Positions 1-6,581 of a DNA stretch of 12,437 nucleotides are shown here, piece after piece. Position numbers and translations under genes: made by a program. How positions within the stretch are numbered: position 1 is the first letter of the stretch; each line of letters starts with the position of its first letter. Source of the stretch: Verrucomicrobiota bacterium (GTDB lineage: Bacteria > Verrucomicrobiota > Verrucomicrobiia > Limisphaerales > JAGWYX01); NCBI GenBank assembly GCA_018969165.1, contig JAGWYX010000032.1:1-12437 (forward strand), written 5' to 3'. The notes beneath the pieces were generated by a model. That model did no database searches and was not told the DNA's origin. It worked only from the letters and a program-made list of their open reading frames with translations.

Positions 1-26
1 GTTGTTGCGCGACCGGTCCAGTATCG

Positions 27-97
27 CTGGGATACACTCCCGGTCTGGCGCCTAGCCAGAAGCCAAAAGCGACGCCACAAACTGTATTCTATCCCAG
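27..97. repeat. Inverted repeat at left edge, beyond the truncated slipin end
   Basis: An 8-base perfect inverted repeat, CTGGGATA at 27-34 and TATCCCAG at 90-97, encloses a smaller hairpin, TCTGGC (44-49) against GCCAGA (55-60). There is no T-run, so it is not a clear intrinsic terminator for the minus-strand slipin that ends at 105. The inner motif GGCGCCT-AGCCAG recurs, with five extra bases in the middle, at 3147-3164. That suggests a degenerate dispersed intergenic repeat. I see no gene in 1-104. Confidence 0.35.
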
Positions 98-104
98 GGT
101 CTGG

Positions 105-431
105 TCAGTATTGCGTCAGGAAACCGACCTCGGTGACCATTTGCATCCGCCGCAATTCGACGGCTACCGGGTTGTTGGCCATCTGCTCGGCGGCGTCGCC
201 AAGCTTCTTGGAGGCTTCCAGTTCGGCCTCGGCCTTGATGATCCGCGCCCGCTTTTCCCGGATGGCCTCGGCCTGCATGGCCATGACCTGCTGCATCGCC
301 TCCGGCAACTCGACGTCCTTCATCTCGATGAAGCGGCCCAGTCGGAACACGACGCCGCGCTGGTATTCCTGCGCGATGCGGATGCCGGTGAGGAGCACAG
401 CCACAATGATGCCGATGATGAGTGGGGTCAT
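105..431 (-). CDS. Truncated slipin (stomatin/SPFH family) lacking the middle of its domain; probable gene remnant
   Basis: This 108-residue frame starts like a bacterial slipin: a membrane segment at residues 3-17, then QEYQRGVVFRLGRF (21-34). It then jumps to the far end of the SPFH region, EMKDVELPEAMQQVMAMQAE (36-55), followed by the charged Ala/Glu-rich helix typical of slipins (56-80) and the VELRRMQMVTEVG segment (91-103). Intact slipins are about 250 residues. From memory of the family, roughly 110-120 residues are missing at residue 35/36 (near base 326), with the frame kept. The C-terminus also ends early: after TEVG an unrelated FLTQY precedes the stop. Slipins normally form membrane-bound rings for membrane quality control, often next to an NfeD protein, which is absent here. 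The start codon has no evident ribosome site and lies 12 bases after the upstream stub. It is either a decaying gene or an odd small membrane/coiled-coil protein; decay is likelier. Confidence 0.75.
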   Translation of the reverse strand: MTPLIIGIIVAVLLTGIRIAQEYQRGVVFRLGRFIEMKDVELPEAMQQVMAMQAEAIREKRARIIKAEAELEASKKLGDAAEQMANNPVAVELRRMQMVTEVGFLTQY

Positions 432-443
432 GGTGTGGGCGAG

Positions 444-578
444 TCAGCGCCGTCTGGCGCCGTTTTTGGCGATCATTTGTCGCAGCGTTTCAATATTGAA
501 GAATGCCAGGAACCCGAACCAGAACACCGGAAAGACGCGCTTGGAGATAAAGGTGAGTCGCGATGAAATCCGGCGCAT
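444..578 (-). pseudogene. 44-residue stub of a small conserved membrane protein
   Basis: Read from an ATG at 578, the frame gives a basic start followed by FISKRVFPVFWFGFLAFF (residues 10-27), a convincing amphipathic and membrane lead-in. It then degenerates into a short polar tail ending at residue 44. I recall a family of roughly 150-residue hypothetical membrane proteins that open with a similar VFP-x-x-WFGFLAFF motif. Only that opening is present here, so I read it as a truncated copy. The open frame continues upstream to 899 on this strand, but that part is low-complexity Arg/Ala/Pro sequence passing through the inverted repeats, and I do not take it as coding. The stop lies 12 bases before the truncated slipin start. 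Family assignment is from memory and weak; truncation is inferred. Confidence 0.45.
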
Positions 579-911
579 GACACGAGGCGGATCAAGGTTG
601 AACTGCCGCACTTTACCACCGTTGCCGGTGCGAGCAAGTTGGAAAACCGTCGCGCCCGGAATCGCGCCGGGCCGGCGGCCGACGGTCCAGACCAATGCCC
701 CGGACCGCGGCTTGTCCCAAGCCGCAGCACGGTCGGATCGCACGTGGCTCCCGGAGATTTGCCGATCGGTCCACGGCTGCTGTGCTGCAAGTTGGGACAG
801 CTCGCGGTCCGGGCGCGACGGCGCGCGCGGGACGGTTCCCGCGCCGCCGGCGACTTCGGCCTTGTCGGCATAGAGTCGATCTTCTACAACAACGGTCACC
901 GACAGACGCCT
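579..911. other. Non-coding stretch before the M13 peptidase
   Basis: About 330 bases with no convincing gene on either strand; the open frames crossing it are Arg/Pro/Ala-rich shadows. It contains the paired inverted-repeat element at 700-812 and a GC-rich hairpin with an 8-base stem (825-832 against 837-844, loop CGGT). No clear sigma-70 promoter or Shine-Dalgarno sequence is visible ahead of the ATG at 912. Confidence 0.6.
700..812. repeat. Paired hairpin inverted repeat (REP/BIME-like)
   Basis: The left arm (700-730) and the reverse complement of the right arm (782-812) match at 25 of 31 positions, without gaps. Each arm also folds on itself around the same GTCCC loop: GCGGCTT/AAGCCGC on the left (707-725, perfect 7-base stem), and GCGAGCT/AACTTGC read on the minus strand on the right (five of seven pairs, one of them G-T). 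The differences between arms cluster in the stem, where several are paired changes that keep the hairpin. That is the pattern of a repetitive extragenic palindrome pair rather than random sequence. Copy number elsewhere cannot be seen from this window. Confidence 0.6.
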
Positions 912-2943
912 ATGATTTCGAAACCCTGGTTCTTAGCCTTTGGTGTCCTCCTTGTTCTCGACGCTGCGGCGGCCGATTCGCCTCCACCCGTGCCCCGGTT
1001 TTCGGTGGGCTACCTGGATCGTGCGATCGAGCCGGGCGTGGATTTTTATCATTTCGCTTGCGGCACGTGGGTGAAGGACAATCCCGTGCCTGCGGATAAA
1101 TCGCGCTGGGGCAGTTTTGCCGAGTTGCGTGAGCGCAACTTGTTTTTGATTCATGACCTGCTGGAGTCCGCGGCGACGGCCCGGGTCGCGGCCAATTCCC
1201 CGGCGCAGCAGGTGGCGGACTTTTGCCGCTCGGCGATGGACACCAACCGGTTGGAGCGACTGGGTTTGGAGCCGATCGCGGCCGAGCTGGCGCGGATCGA
1301 TCGGATGGATTCGATGACGAACCTGTTCGCGCTGCTGGCGGGGCTGCACGCGAGCGGCATCCCGGGGATGTTCGGGGTGGGCGTTTCGCCGGATGCCAAG
1401 AACAGCGGCATTTATGCCTTTGATTTACGGCAGGGGGGCTTGTCGCTGCCGGATCGGGATTATTACCTCAAGGAAAGTTTCGCCAGGATTCGCGAGGCGT
1501 ATCGGGCGCACGTCACGCGGATGCTCACCTTGCTGGGGGAGGAACCGGCCGTGGCGGCCGGGCACGCGGCCACGGTGCTCGAGCTCGAAACGGCGCTGGC
1601 GCGGGCCAGTCGCACCCGCGTCGAACTCCGCGATCCCAACAAGAATTACAACAAATTCGCCACTGCCGAGATCGTGGCCCCGGAACCGGGCAATCCCGTG
1701 GGCGACGTATCTGGCCGACCGCGGGTTGGTGGACCTGCCGTACGCGATCGTGGGGCAGCCGGAGTTTTTCAGCGCCCTGGACCGGTTGGTGGGTGAGCGG
1801 CCCTTGTCGGACTGGAGGGTGTATTTGCGCTGGCACGTGCTGCACGCCAGCGCGCCGTTCCTGCCGCCGGCGATCGAACGGGAGGACTTCGCGTTCTTCC
1901 ATCGGACCCTCAGTGGCCAGCAGCAACCCGAGCCGCGGTGGCAGCGGGCGGCCACCTTCATCGACAGCAGCATCGGCGAGGCGCTCGGTCAGCTTTACGT
2001 CGAGAAATATTTCCCGCCGTCGGCCCGTGCGCGCATGATCGAGCTGGTCGCCAACCTCAAGTCGGTCTTCCGCGGTCGCCTGGAGAAGGTCGGCTGGATG
2101 ACGGCCGCGACCCGGGCCAAGGCGCTGGTGAAGTTCGACCGGTTCACCCAGAAGATCGGGTACCCGGACAAGTTCCGGGATTATTCGTCGGTCGTGATTC
2201 GCCCGGATGACCTGCTGGGCAACGTGCGGCGGGCGGCGGCATTCGAAACGCACCGCCGGTTGGCGCGCGTCGGCCAGGCGGTGGACCGGACGGAGTGGCA
2301 CATGACGCCGCCGACGGTCAATGCCTATTTCAACCCGTCGCAGAACGAGATTGTGTTTCCCGCAGGTATTCTGCAACCGCCGTTCTTCGACGTGACGATG
2401 GATGACGCGGTGAATTACGGCGCGATCGGGGTCGTCATCGGCCACGAGATCACGCATGGCTACGATGACGAAGGCCGCAAATACGACGGCGAGGGAAACC
2501 TGCACGACTGGTGGACGGCGGCCGACGCCGAGGCCTTCGAGACGCGCGCCCAGAAGGTGGTCGATCAGTACAACGCTTACGAGCCCTTGCCGGGACTGCA
2601 CGTCAATGGCCGGCTGACGCTGGGTGAGAACATCGCGGACCTCGGGGGCGTCAGTATCGCGTTGGAGGCCCTGGAGCGGATCCTGGCACGGGACCCGGCG
2701 CGGCGCCGGACCATCGACGGGTTCACGCCCGAGCAACGGTTCTTCATCTCGTTCGCGCAAATCTGGCGCACCAACATCCGGCCCGAGGAGGCGCGGCGCC
2801 TGGTGACGGTGGACCCGCATTCACCGGGTCAATTCCGGGCGGTCGGGCCGCTGGTGAATCGTCAGGAGTTTTACGACGCGTTCGGCATCCGGTCGGGCGC
2901 GCCGATGTGGCGGGCGCCGGCGAACCGCGCCGAAATCTGGTGA
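912..2943 (+). pseudogene. Secreted M13 (neprilysin/PepO-type) zinc metallopeptidase, interrupted by a frameshift
   Basis: M13 peptidases are gluzincins that cleave oligopeptides outside the cytoplasm. An ATG at 912 opens a hydrophobic export signal (residues 1-22, ending DAAAAD), then the M13 N-terminal domain with DFYHFACGTWVKDNPVPAD and LPDRDYYLK. At about base 1698 the family sequence leaves this frame and continues in the next frame (+1) to the TGA at 2941-2943. Removing one G at 1698 gives an unbroken PGNPWATYLADRGL and a protein of 676 residues, normal for the family. In that numbering the substrate-binding NAYF is at 470, the zinc motif HEITH at 511-515 (bases 2443-2457), and the third ligand and its partner in GENIAD at E572 and D576. 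The family's C-terminal Trp is present. All catalytic motifs are intact, so the break is either a recent mutation or a sequence error. As read, translation from 912 would end at 1796 without the zinc site. No partner gene is nearby and the downstream gene is convergent. Confidence 0.9.
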
Positions 2944-2993
2944 TCCGCCGCCGAAGGTAACAACTGGCGAGACGCGCCTCAGACCAGATGAAC

Positions 2994-3055
2994 CACGAAG
3001 GAACACCAATGGACAGGAAGCGGAGAACCGCGGATGTCACGGATTGCACGGATCC
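2994..3055. repeat. Degenerate short tandem repeats (CACGAAGGA-like, then CACGGATNN)
   Basis: Three loose 10-base units (CACGAAGGAA, CACCAATGGA, CAGGAAGCGG; 2994-3023) are followed after a short gap by three close 9-base units (CGCGGATGT, CACGGATTG, CACGGATCC; 3029-3055). Similar runs based on CACGAAGGA and CACGGAT are, from memory, common intergenic fillers in Verrucomicrobia-like genomes. No function is known to me. Confidence 0.55.
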
Positions 3056-3131
3056 AAACGCTGGTTGTTCCGCGCGCTCCGCGCCATTCGCGGTGGATTC
3101 CAGCTCGCCTTGCTCGGTTCCCTCGGCCCCT

Positions 3132-3164
3132 GCCTGTCGGCAGACAGGCGCCTGGCTTAGCCAG
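3132..3164. repeat. Two adjacent small palindromes
   Basis: GCCTGTC (3132-3138) pairs with GACAGGC (3143-3149) around a 4-base loop. Three bases later CTGGC (3152-3156) pairs with GCCAG (3160-3164) around TTA. The second half shares GGCGCCT...AGCCAG with bases 47-59. No T-run follows, so a dispersed palindromic repeat is more likely than an intrinsic terminator. Confidence 0.5.
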
Positions 3165-3246
3165 CGGCGACTGTCAGATCGGCGACCCCACCGGCCGGCG
3201 GCCCGAGCCGTCGCGCCTGCCGTGACTCTCCAGTCGAATCCTCACG

Positions 3247-3288
3247 GAGGCAAGCACCGCCGGCGGGTATGCTCGTCGCTTGCGCCTC
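3247..3288. terminator. Possible hairpin between convergent genes
   Basis: GAGGCAAGC (3247-3255) pairs with GCTTGCGCCTC (3278-3288) as a 9-base stem with a 2-base bulge around a 22-base loop. It lies 56 bases beyond the minus-strand emrB stop. It lacks a T-run on either side and the loop is long, so a terminator role is only a guess from position. Confidence 0.2.
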
Positions 3289-3343
3289 GTCGGCACGAAA
3301 AACTCCTTGCCGCCCAGGGGTCGAAAAATTCTTTGTCACGGTA

Positions 3344-4924
3344 CTAGTGGGCGGCCACCTGGCCGCGGGCGGGGGTGACCCGTTTGAACAGGAACACCAG
3401 TGGCACGCAGCCCAGGCACAGGAAGCCGAACAGGCGGAAGTTATCGACGAAGGCCCACATGTGGGCCTGGTGATCGAGCAGGTTGTAAATGATCTGGATC
3501 GCCTGTTGACCGCCCAGCACGGTGCCGCTGGTGGCGGCCAGGCTGGTGGACAGGGCGGCCACGCGTTCGCGAAACACCGGGTCAAAGGGGGTCAGGTGCG
3601 GCACCATCAAGGCCTGATGCACCTGGGCGCTGCGGGCCAGGTAGGTCGTGACGGCGGCGATGCCGACGCTGCCGCCGAGGTTGCGCATGAGGTTGAAGAT
3701 GCCGGTGGCGTTGCCCATTTGGGCCTGGCGCAGATGGCCCATGGTGGTGGTCGTCAGCGGCACGAAGATGAAGCTCACGGCGACGCCGTTGAGCACGCTG
3801 GGCCAGATGACTTGCGCCATCCCGACATCCAGGTTGATGTGCGCCAGCAGGAAGGAGGAGACCGCCAGCAGGGTGAAGCCGACCGTCAGCAGGAAGCGAT
3901 TGCGCACCCGGCCGACCAGGCGTCCGACCAGCGAAGTGGTGATAAAGGCGCCGATGCCGCGCGGGCTGAGGGCATAGCCGCTCTGCAAGGCGGGGTACCC
4001 CATCAGTGTTTGCAGGAAGATCGGCAGCGCCGCCGTGGTCCCGTAAAGCACCCCGCCCAGCAACGTCATCAGCAGGATGCCGATCGAGAAGTTGCGATTG
4101 CCCAGGATGTGTAGATCGACGATCGGGTGCGTGACCCGCCGTTCCCATATCACGAACCCGAGGAAGGACGCGGTGGAAATCGCGGCGAACCAGCAAACCC
4201 ACCGCGCGTCGAACCAATCGGCCTGCTGACCCTTGTCCAGGATGACTTGCAGGGTAGCCAGCCACACGGCCAGGAGGCTGAATCCGACAAAGTCCACCCG
4301 CGCGGCGCGGCTGCGCCGGATGTAGGGCGGATCCTCGACCACCAGTTGGGCCATCAGGACCGCGGCGATACCCACCGGCAGGTTGATGTAGAAAATCCAG
4401 CGCCAGGAGTAATTATCGGTGATCCAACCGCCGAGGGTGGGGCCGAGGATCGGGGCCACGACGACACCCATGGCGAAGACGGCCATGGCGACGCCGCGTT
4501 TGTGGGGCGGAAAGCTCTCCAGCAGCACCGCCTGCGAGATGGGCAGCATCGCTCCGCCGCCCGCCCCTTGCAGGATGCGCGCGACGACCAGGAAACCGAG
4601 GCTCGGCGCCAGGCCGCACAGGATCGAGGCCCCGGTGAACAGGCCCACGCAAATCATCAACAGCCGTTTGCGCCCGAAGTAATTGGCGAGCCACCCGGTG
4701 ATGGGCAGAATGATCGCATTGGAGACCAGGTAGCTGGTCAACACCCACGTCGCCTCATCGGTGGTGACCGAGAGATTGCCGGCAATGTGCGGCAAGGCGA
4801 CGTTGGCCACCGAGGTGTCCAGCACCTCCATGAACGTCGCCATCATCACGGCCACGGCGATCAACCACGGATTGAACCGCGGCCGCCATTCCTCGTGCTC
4901 GAGCTGGGGTGGGCCCTCGCTCAT
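3344..4924 (-). CDS. emrB: DHA2-family drug:H+ antiporter, EmrB/QacA type
   Basis: A 526-residue, 14-helix major facilitator of the DHA2 class, the size expected for EmrB. It uses the proton gradient to export drugs or other toxic compounds, working with a periplasmic adaptor. Seen in order: MEVLDTSVANVALPHI in helix 1 (32-47), with the acidic residue typical of the class; TWVLTSYLVSNAI (59-71); motif A GWLANYFGRKR (77-87) in the loop after helix 2; ARILQGAGGGAMLPIS (115-130) in helix 4; and motif C, GVVVAPILGPTLGGW (153-167), in helix 5, the mark of antiporters. The start was placed at MSEGPPQ (ATG 4924-4922), because it overlaps the emrA stop as ATGA and the residues further upstream are emrA in another frame. 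That overlap implies translational coupling. No Shine-Dalgarno sequence is visible, which fits coupling. The substrate cannot be read from the sequence. Confidence 0.93.
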   Translation of the reverse strand: MSEGPPQLEHEEWRPRFNPWLIAVAVMMATFMEVLDTSVANVALPHIAGNLSVTTDEATWVLTSYLVSNAIILPITGWLANYFGRKRLLMICVGLFTGASILCGLAPSLGFLVVARILQGAGGGAMLPISQAVLLESFPPHKRGVAMAVFAMGVVVAPILGPTLGGWITDNYSWRWIFYINLPVGIAAVLMAQLVVEDPPYIRRSRAARVDFVGFSLLAVWLATLQVILDKGQQADWFDARWVCWFAAISTASFLGFVIWERRVTHPIVDLHILGNRNFSIGILLMTLLGGVLYGTTAALPIFLQTLMGYPALQSGYALSPRGIGAFITTSLVGRLVGRVRNRFLLTVGFTLLAVSSFLLAHINLDVGMAQVIWPSVLNGVAVSFIFVPLTTTTMGHLRQAQMGNATGIFNLMRNLGGSVGIAAVTTYLARSAQVHQALMVPHLTPFDPVFRERVAALSTSLAATSGTVLGGQQAIQIIYNLLDHQAHMWAFVDNFRLFGFLCLGCVPLVFLFKRVTPARGQVAAH

Positions 4925-6183
4925 TGCGGCGCGGGCGACGGCGGTTTGGTTCCCGGGCGGTTCCAGATTCGGCGCGCAACGATCGCGGCCAGCACGCCGG
5001 CCAGGAGGCCGATGACTTCGAAACTCCAACCGGGCATCCGCCACGTTTGCACGGTGACTTCGGGCACCACCGACATGCCCGGGCCAACCACGCGGTCTGG
5101 CGGCAGCGGTTCGTCGAACACGATCTTGACCGGCACCCGTTGCACCACCTTGACGTAATTGCCGACGGCATTTTCCGGGGGCAGCAGGCTGAAGCGCGCG
5201 CCGCTGCCGGCCTGGATGCTTTCGACGTGGCCGCGGAAGACTCGGGCGGGGTACGACTCGATCACGAGCGTCGCCGGTTGGCCCGGCCGCATGTCTGTCA
5301 ACTCGGTCTCCTTGAAGTTGGCGACGACGTAGAGGTTGGTCGGCACCAGGGCCATCAGGGATTGGCCGACCTGGACGTAGCCGCCCGGTTCGACGGACCG
5401 GCGGGTCACCCGTCCGTCGGAGGGCGCGGTGATTTTGGTGTAGGACAAATTCAGTTCGCCGGTCTGCAATTCGGCGCGCGCCTGTTGGACTTCCGCTTTG
5501 GCCAGGTCGTAAGCGCTCTCGGCGGCCGTCAATTGCGCCTGGGCTTCCTGGACCTTGGACCCTTCGCTGCGGACTTTGTCTTGTGCCGATCGGGAGCCGG
5601 CGGCGGCGGCCAGCGCGGCCGCTTTGGCCGCGTCAAAGTCCTGGGGCGAGATCACGCTCGGTTGCGGCAGGCGCTTGGCCCGGTCGAAATCGGCCTGGGC
5701 GCGATCAGCGGTGGCCTTGGCCCCCAGCAGGTCGGCTTGCGCCTGATCGGCCGAGGCCTGCGCGGTGGCAATCCGCGTGCGGAGCAAAACGAAGCCGGCC
5801 TCGATCAGGCTCTGGTTGGCCTTGGCCCGCGCGAGGGCGGACTGCTTCTGATCGAGCGCGGCGTCGTAATCGCGCGGATCAATCTCGACTAGTAAATCGC
5901 CCTGGCGCACCGGCTGATTATCGACGACGTGCACGGCTTGCACCTGGCCGGCCACCTTCGGCGCGATCAACACCACGTGGCCCTCGATAAAGGCGTCGTC
6001 GGTGGACTCGTGGGTTAAGGTCTCCGCGAGGTAGCGGGAGCCGACGTAGCCGAGCGCGGCTGCCAGCAGCCCGACCAGCCAGGGGCCGAGGAGCCGTCGC
6101 CGGCCGGCCGGCCGCCGGCTGGCGGTCGGGGCGTTGGTGGGAACGGCTTCCGGTTGCGGAGATCGAGATTCCATCGTGTCCAT
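4921..6183 (-). CDS. emrA: HlyD/EmrA-type membrane fusion protein with an extra C-terminal membrane helix
   Basis: This is the adaptor subunit of a multidrug export system; it links the EmrB pump to the outer membrane. Of 420 residues, 1-30 are a cytoplasmic basic head and 32-49 the inner-membrane anchor. The periplasmic part follows: STDDAFIEGH (60-69), the biotinyl-lipoyl half (73-103), a long Ala/Gln-rich helical hairpin (about 105-245), the second lipoyl half with ITAPSDGRVTRRSVEPGGYV (251-270), and a beta-barrel with VVANFKETEL (286-295) and GQPATLVIESYPARVFRGHV (301-320). Unlike most EmrA proteins, which end in the periplasm, it has a second hydrophobic segment at 387-404 followed by RRIWNR and a Pro-rich tail. 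GGAGG lies only three bases before ATG 6183 and 12 before an in-frame ATG at 6174, so the start could be either. It is first in an emrAB operon. I see no linked regulator or outer-membrane factor gene. Confidence 0.92.
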   Translation of the reverse strand: MDTMESRSPQPEAVPTNAPTASRRPAGRRRLLGPWLVGLLAAALGYVGSRYLAETLTHESTDDAFIEGHVVLIAPKVAGQVQAVHVVDNQPVRQGDLLVEIDPRDYDAALDQKQSALARAKANQSLIEAGFVLLRTRIATAQASADQAQADLLGAKATADRAQADFDRAKRLPQPSVISPQDFDAAKAAALAAAAGSRSAQDKVRSEGSKVQEAQAQLTAAESAYDLAKAEVQQARAELQTGELNLSYTKITAPSDGRVTRRSVEPGGYVQVGQSLMALVPTNLYVVANFKETELTDMRPGQPATLVIESYPARVFRGHVESIQAGSGARFSLLPPENAVGNYVKVVQRVPVKIVFDEPLPPDRVVGPGMSVVPEVTVQTWRMPGWSFEVIGLLAGVLAAIVARRIWNRPGTKPPSPAPQ

Positions 6184-6186
6184 GAA

Positions 6187-6191
6187 CCTCC
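6187..6191 (-). promoter_or_regulatory. Ribosome binding site GGAGG before emrA
   Basis: On the minus strand GGAGG is followed by TTC and then ATG at 6183, with a second in-frame ATG at 6174. The spacing is 3 bases to the first and 12 to the second, both outside the usual 5-9, so this site does not settle which start is used. It is one of very few recognisable Shine-Dalgarno sequences in the window. Confidence 0.5.
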
Positions 6192-6479
6192 GCGAAGGTA
6201 GGTAGCGAAGGGGCAATGTCAAGCCATCGGCAAGCGCGCGAGGCCGGGTGAGGAGTAGAACCTGGTTGTCCAAATGCATCCACGCTGGAAAAAAGCCGAC
6301 AGCGCCGTCGTGGTCCAGGTCCGGCGGTGGCCTCCAATCGCCGCGGTGTCCATCCTGGCGCGGCGCCGCGGACGCGGTGCGCCAAAGGTGGTTGGGACCG
6401 GCCTGCGCGAGGGTAGATGAACCGCATTCATGAGATTGGTGAACTCGATGAGGGCCCCGGGAGCGGTTTTTGATCCGAG

Positions 6480-6496
6480 CTGGCACGCCTCCAGCA
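6480..6496 (+). promoter_or_regulatory. Candidate sigma-54 (RpoN) promoter of the nitrate operon
   Basis: The sequence CTGGCACGCCTCCAGCA matches the -24 box TGGCACG exactly. It keeps the invariant GC of the -12 box (6494-6495) at the right distance from GG (6482-6483), but has CA where the consensus has TT. Transcription would begin near 6507, leaving a leader of about 75 bases before narK. Sigma-54 control is common for nitrogen-assimilation operons, which supports the reading. The imperfect -12 box and high GC content mean it could be chance. No NtrC-type binding site was recognised. Confidence 0.35.
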
Positions 6497-6581
6497 TGCG
6501 CGTCGGAGGCGCGCGTCCGATGCGGCTCGGCCTGGCAGCCTGGGCCAAGAAGACGGCGAATCGAGCAGCGAATTAAATCTA

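Larger units (their letters stand above)
2944..3343. other. 400-base intergenic region between convergent genes, rich in degenerate repeats
   Basis: No gene is supported here; the open frames are short and Arg/Pro-rich. The content is short tandem repeats (2994-3055), two adjacent small palindromes (3132-3164) and a longer imperfect hairpin (3247-3288). It separates the end of the peptidase gene from the end of the emrB-like gene on the other strand. Any transcription stop for the two genes must lie here, but I see no hairpin followed by a clear T-run. Confidence 0.6.
6184..6581. other. Divergent intergenic region between emrA and narK
   Basis: About 400 bases separate two operons transcribed outward. 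No gene is supported; open frames on the minus strand are upstream extensions of the emrA frame without family-like sequence. Inverted repeats are TGGCGC (6356-6361) with GCGCCA (6379-6384), and CGCCTCC (6486-6492) with GGAGGCG (6505-6511). A sigma-54-like motif lies at 6480-6496. Promoters for both operons should be here. Confidence 0.6.

Noticed and set aside
1690..1710. Programmed ribosomal frameshift in the M13 peptidase
   Set aside because: No slippery heptamer, internal Shine-Dalgarno or stop-codon context at the switch; a simple insertion or sequence error explains it.
1525..2820. 431-codon open frame on the minus strand across the peptidase gene
   Set aside because: Arg/Pro-rich antisense shadow in GC-rich DNA; the opposite strand encodes conserved M13 motifs throughout.
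2994..3055. CRISPR-like array
   Set aside because: Units are 9-10 bases in direct contact, with no 20-40 base spacers and no cas genes.
4127..5158. 343-codon plus-strand open frame across emrB and emrA
   Set aside because: Low-complexity Gly/Arg/His/Asp-rich shadow with no family-like sequence, opposite two well-supported genes.
4909..5892. 327-codon plus-strand open frame across emrA
   Set aside because: Gly/Leu/Arg-rich antisense shadow of the Ala/Gln-rich adaptor helices.
6195..6222. Perfect TTGACA on the minus strand (6222-6217) as a -35 box for emrA
   Set aside because: The only hexamer at suitable spacing is TACCTT (6200-6195), a poor -10, and the implied start would fall inside the ribosome binding site next to ATG 6183.
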